This document shows, piece after piece, positions 31,991 to 33,553 of a stretch of DNA of 33,553 nt. The first letter of the stretch is position 1. Every line of letters starts with the position of its first letter. The notes below the pieces were generated by a model. The model had not been told where the DNA came from. It did no database searches and saw nothing but the letters and a program-made list of their open reading frames with translations. This DNA comes from an uncultured Eubacteriales bacterium (GTDB lineage Bacteria > Bacillota > Clostridia > Saccharofermentanales > Saccharofermentanaceae), in contig OMWK01000019.1 of assembly GCA_900314745.1 (NCBI GenBank), forward strand, positions 1-33,553, read 5' to 3'. The position numbers and the translations under genes are program-made.

Positions 31991-33553
31991 ATGGGTTTAA
32001 AGGAAACAATTACAATTACTGCCCTCGGCAACGAAGGACAGGGTGTCGGCGACCTCTCTTCAGGCAAGAAGATTTTCGTGCCTGCCGTGCTTCCTGAAGA
32101 AGTATGCGAAGTGGAAGTTACGTCCGAGACAGCAAGATATGCGGAGGGCATCTGCACCGAGCTCAAGGTCATGTCGCGCGACAGGATCTTAACTTACGGC
32201 AACTTCGTTCCCGGCGCAGACCTTGCACACCTTTCCTATGAGGCAGCACTCGCCTATAAGGAGGACAAAGTCCGCAACTGCCTTATCCACATCGGCAGGC
32301 TCCCGGCTGAGACCGTCTACCCTGCGATGAAGCAGATCCTTCCCTGCGTAAACCCGCTTAATTACAGAAATCACATGCAGTACCGTCTCGTCGGCGGCAA
32401 GCTGTGCCTCATAAATAACTTCACCAAGATGGCAGAGGATCCCGGCAACCCGATCCTCGAGTACAACATCTTCACAACCTTGAGATATGCCATCGAGAAC
32501 GTGTTCATGAATGCGCCGACCAACCTTTTCGAGGAGGTCGTAATGAGAGGCTCACAGAACACCAAGGACATTCTCCTCGAGTTCGTGTCCGGAAGCAGCG
32601 CACCGCATGAGGTCACCATAGGCAACACAAACAAATACGTGGAAACCACGGGCATGATATCCAAGCTCACGGCTGCATGCCAGGCTGAAGGCTACAGGAT
32701 CACGGGCATCACCCTGAGGATCAGCGCCACAGCGGTAGACAAGAGAACAAGAGGCGGCAAACGCGTACTGATACACGGCAACGACTACTACGAAGAGATT
32801 CTTCTCGGACACAAGTTCAGGATCCATGCAGGCGCTTTCTTCCAGGTCAACATCCCCGAGGCAGAACTGCTCTACAAGAGCGCAGCGAGGTTCACGCGGG
32901 ATGCGGCCTCGATACTTGACCTTTACTGCGGAACGGGCTCGATCGGCCTCTCGCTTATAGGCGCCGGTCAGAAGCTCATCGGTCTCGACACCGTACCCGA
33001 AGCCATCCGCGCCGCCAAGGAGAACGCCCTCATGAACGGCATCTCGAACGCGACGTTCTACGTGAAGCCCGCGGAGTCGATCGACTTCGCGACACTCGGA
33101 CTTCCCGAGCCAATGGTGGTCGTCGTTGACCCCCCTCGCAAGGGTTTGGACCAGCTGCTGATCAGGAAGCTTCTGACATTCCAGCCGTCGAAGATCTGCT
33201 ACATCTCGTGCGACCCCGCGACAATGTCCCGCGACTTGAGCGCACTCGTAGGTTCAGGAATCTACAGCCTTACATCCGTCCGTCCCGTAGATATGTTCCC
33301 CTGGACTCATCATGTTGAGACGTGCGTTTTATTGTCCAAACTTTCTGAGGCACCTAAATTACAGGTAAACATCAAAATGTCGGAGCTCGATCTGACTAGC
33401 GCAGAAGCCAAGGCAACGTATAAGGAGATCCAGGACTGGGTGCAGGAGAAGTACGGATTTCATGTGACAAATCTGAACATTGCTCAGGTAAAGCAGAAGC
33501 ATGGAATCATAGAAAGAGAGAATTATAATAAGCCAAAGTCAGTGGATAGCAGA
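31991..33553 (+). CDS. TrmA/RlmD-type 23S rRNA (uracil-5) methyltransferase, 3' end outside window
   Basis: 521 codons, open to the window edge. An N-terminal TRAM domain (about 1-58), the HLSYEAALAYKEDKVRN segment, SAM motif ILDLYCGTGSIGLSL and catalytic motif CYISCDPATMSRDL identify a SAM-dependent uracil-C5 RNA methyltransferase. The four cysteines that bind [4Fe-4S] in RlmD-like enzymes are missing: where CxxxxxCGGC is expected the sequence reads YGNFVPGADLAHLS. After the family's normal end (THHVETCVLLSKL) a tail of at least 65 residues continues, rich in Lys and Glu, with the pattern SAEAKATYKEIQDWV. Codon use becomes more AT-rich there. The gene appears leaderless. The exact target uridine cannot be told. 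Confidence 0.9.
   Translation, partial: MGLKETITITALGNEGQGVGDLSSGKKIFVPAVLPEEVCEVEVTSETARYAEGICTELKVMSRDRILTYGNFVPGADLAHLSYEAALAYKEDKVRNCLIHIGRLPAETVYPAMKQILPCVNPLNYRNHMQYRLVGGKLCLINNFTKMAEDPGNPILEYNIFTTLRYAIENVFMNAPTNLFEEVVMRGSQNTKDILLEFVSGSSAPHEVTIGNTNKYVETTGMISKLTAACQAEGYRITGITLRISATAVDKRTRGGKRVLIHGNDYYEEILLGHKFRIHAGAFFQVNIPEAELLYKSAARFTRDAASILDLYCGTGSIGLSLIGAGQKLIGLDTVPEAIRAAKENALMNGISNATFYVKPAESIDFATLGLPEPMVVVVDPPRKGLDQLLIRKLLTFQPSKICYISCDPATMSRDLSALVGSGIYSLTSVRPVDMFPWTHHVETCVLLSKLSEAPKLQVNIKMSELDLTSAEAKATYKEIQDWVQEKYGFHVTNLNIAQVKQKHGIIERENYNKPKSVDSR

Noticed and set aside
1..33553. CRISPR array, tRNA or rRNA genes, insertion sequence, prophage or toxin-antitoxin module
   Set aside because: No regularly spaced repeats, cloverleaf-like or rRNA-like segments, transposase, phage structural genes or typical toxin-antitoxin pairs were seen on either strand.

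Overview
The window looks like chromosome from an anaerobic, fermentative Firmicute of the class Clostridia, probably a gut or rumen organism. The grounds are a pyruvate formate-lyase with its activase, a GGGtGRT/NifU-like gene pair, DUF4214, DUF4349 and DUF3592 proteins, AGGAGG-type ribosome sites, and moderate GC with AT-rich intergenic DNA. A genus cannot be fixed from this evidence. I see no rRNA, tRNA, CRISPR array, insertion sequence or prophage.

Layout, left to right. 1-917: an AT-rich edge with a possible gene tail and a DUF3592 membrane protein. 918-3998 (minus): a GMP synthase that has only the synthetase half, then the GGGtGRT gene behind a NifU-like scaffold gene. A 366-base gap between GMP synthase and GGGtGRT is full of interlocking inverted repeats. 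4121-5675: an FkbM methyltransferase and a zinc-ribbon protein. 5847-9752 (plus): DUF4349 lipoprotein, glycerate kinase, TcdA and an AT-rich acyltransferase. 9744-13112 (minus): an unknown protein, a ferredoxin-type aldo/keto reductase and a secreted Ig-like/DUF4214 protein. 13321-16333 (plus): an HTH-REC regulator with a LytS-type kinase, then an anion permease. 16337-22464 (minus): an ABC exporter of the linearmycin-resistance type with its two-component system, and a GH16 beta-glucanase lipoprotein at the end of the same strand run. 22617-23933 (plus): an unknown membrane protein and a YczE-like protein. 23934-29447: HAD phosphatase, pflA, a SulP transporter on the opposite strand, and pflB. 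29627-33553: class A penicillin-binding protein and, divergent to it, a TrmA/RlmD-type 23S rRNA uracil methyltransferase that runs off the end.

The most notable pattern concerns start sites. Most genes have a clear Shine-Dalgarno site. At least seven (starts 4121, 8712, 15224, 19161, 23265, 31930, 31991) have none, and instead carry a good -10 box whose last base lies 6-8 nt before the start codon, exactly 7 nt in five of them. This is the signature of leaderless transcription. Extended -10 boxes (TGnTAnnnT) also recur through the window.

Other points worth a look: an N-terminal XRE helix-turn-helix fused to a receiver domain; an 18-bp palindrome upstream of the ABC operon; a SulP gene lodged between pflA and pflB; and an rRNA methyltransferase that lacks its Fe-S cysteines and carries a C-terminal tail of different codon use. 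Functions are inferred from motifs read by eye; no database search was possible.
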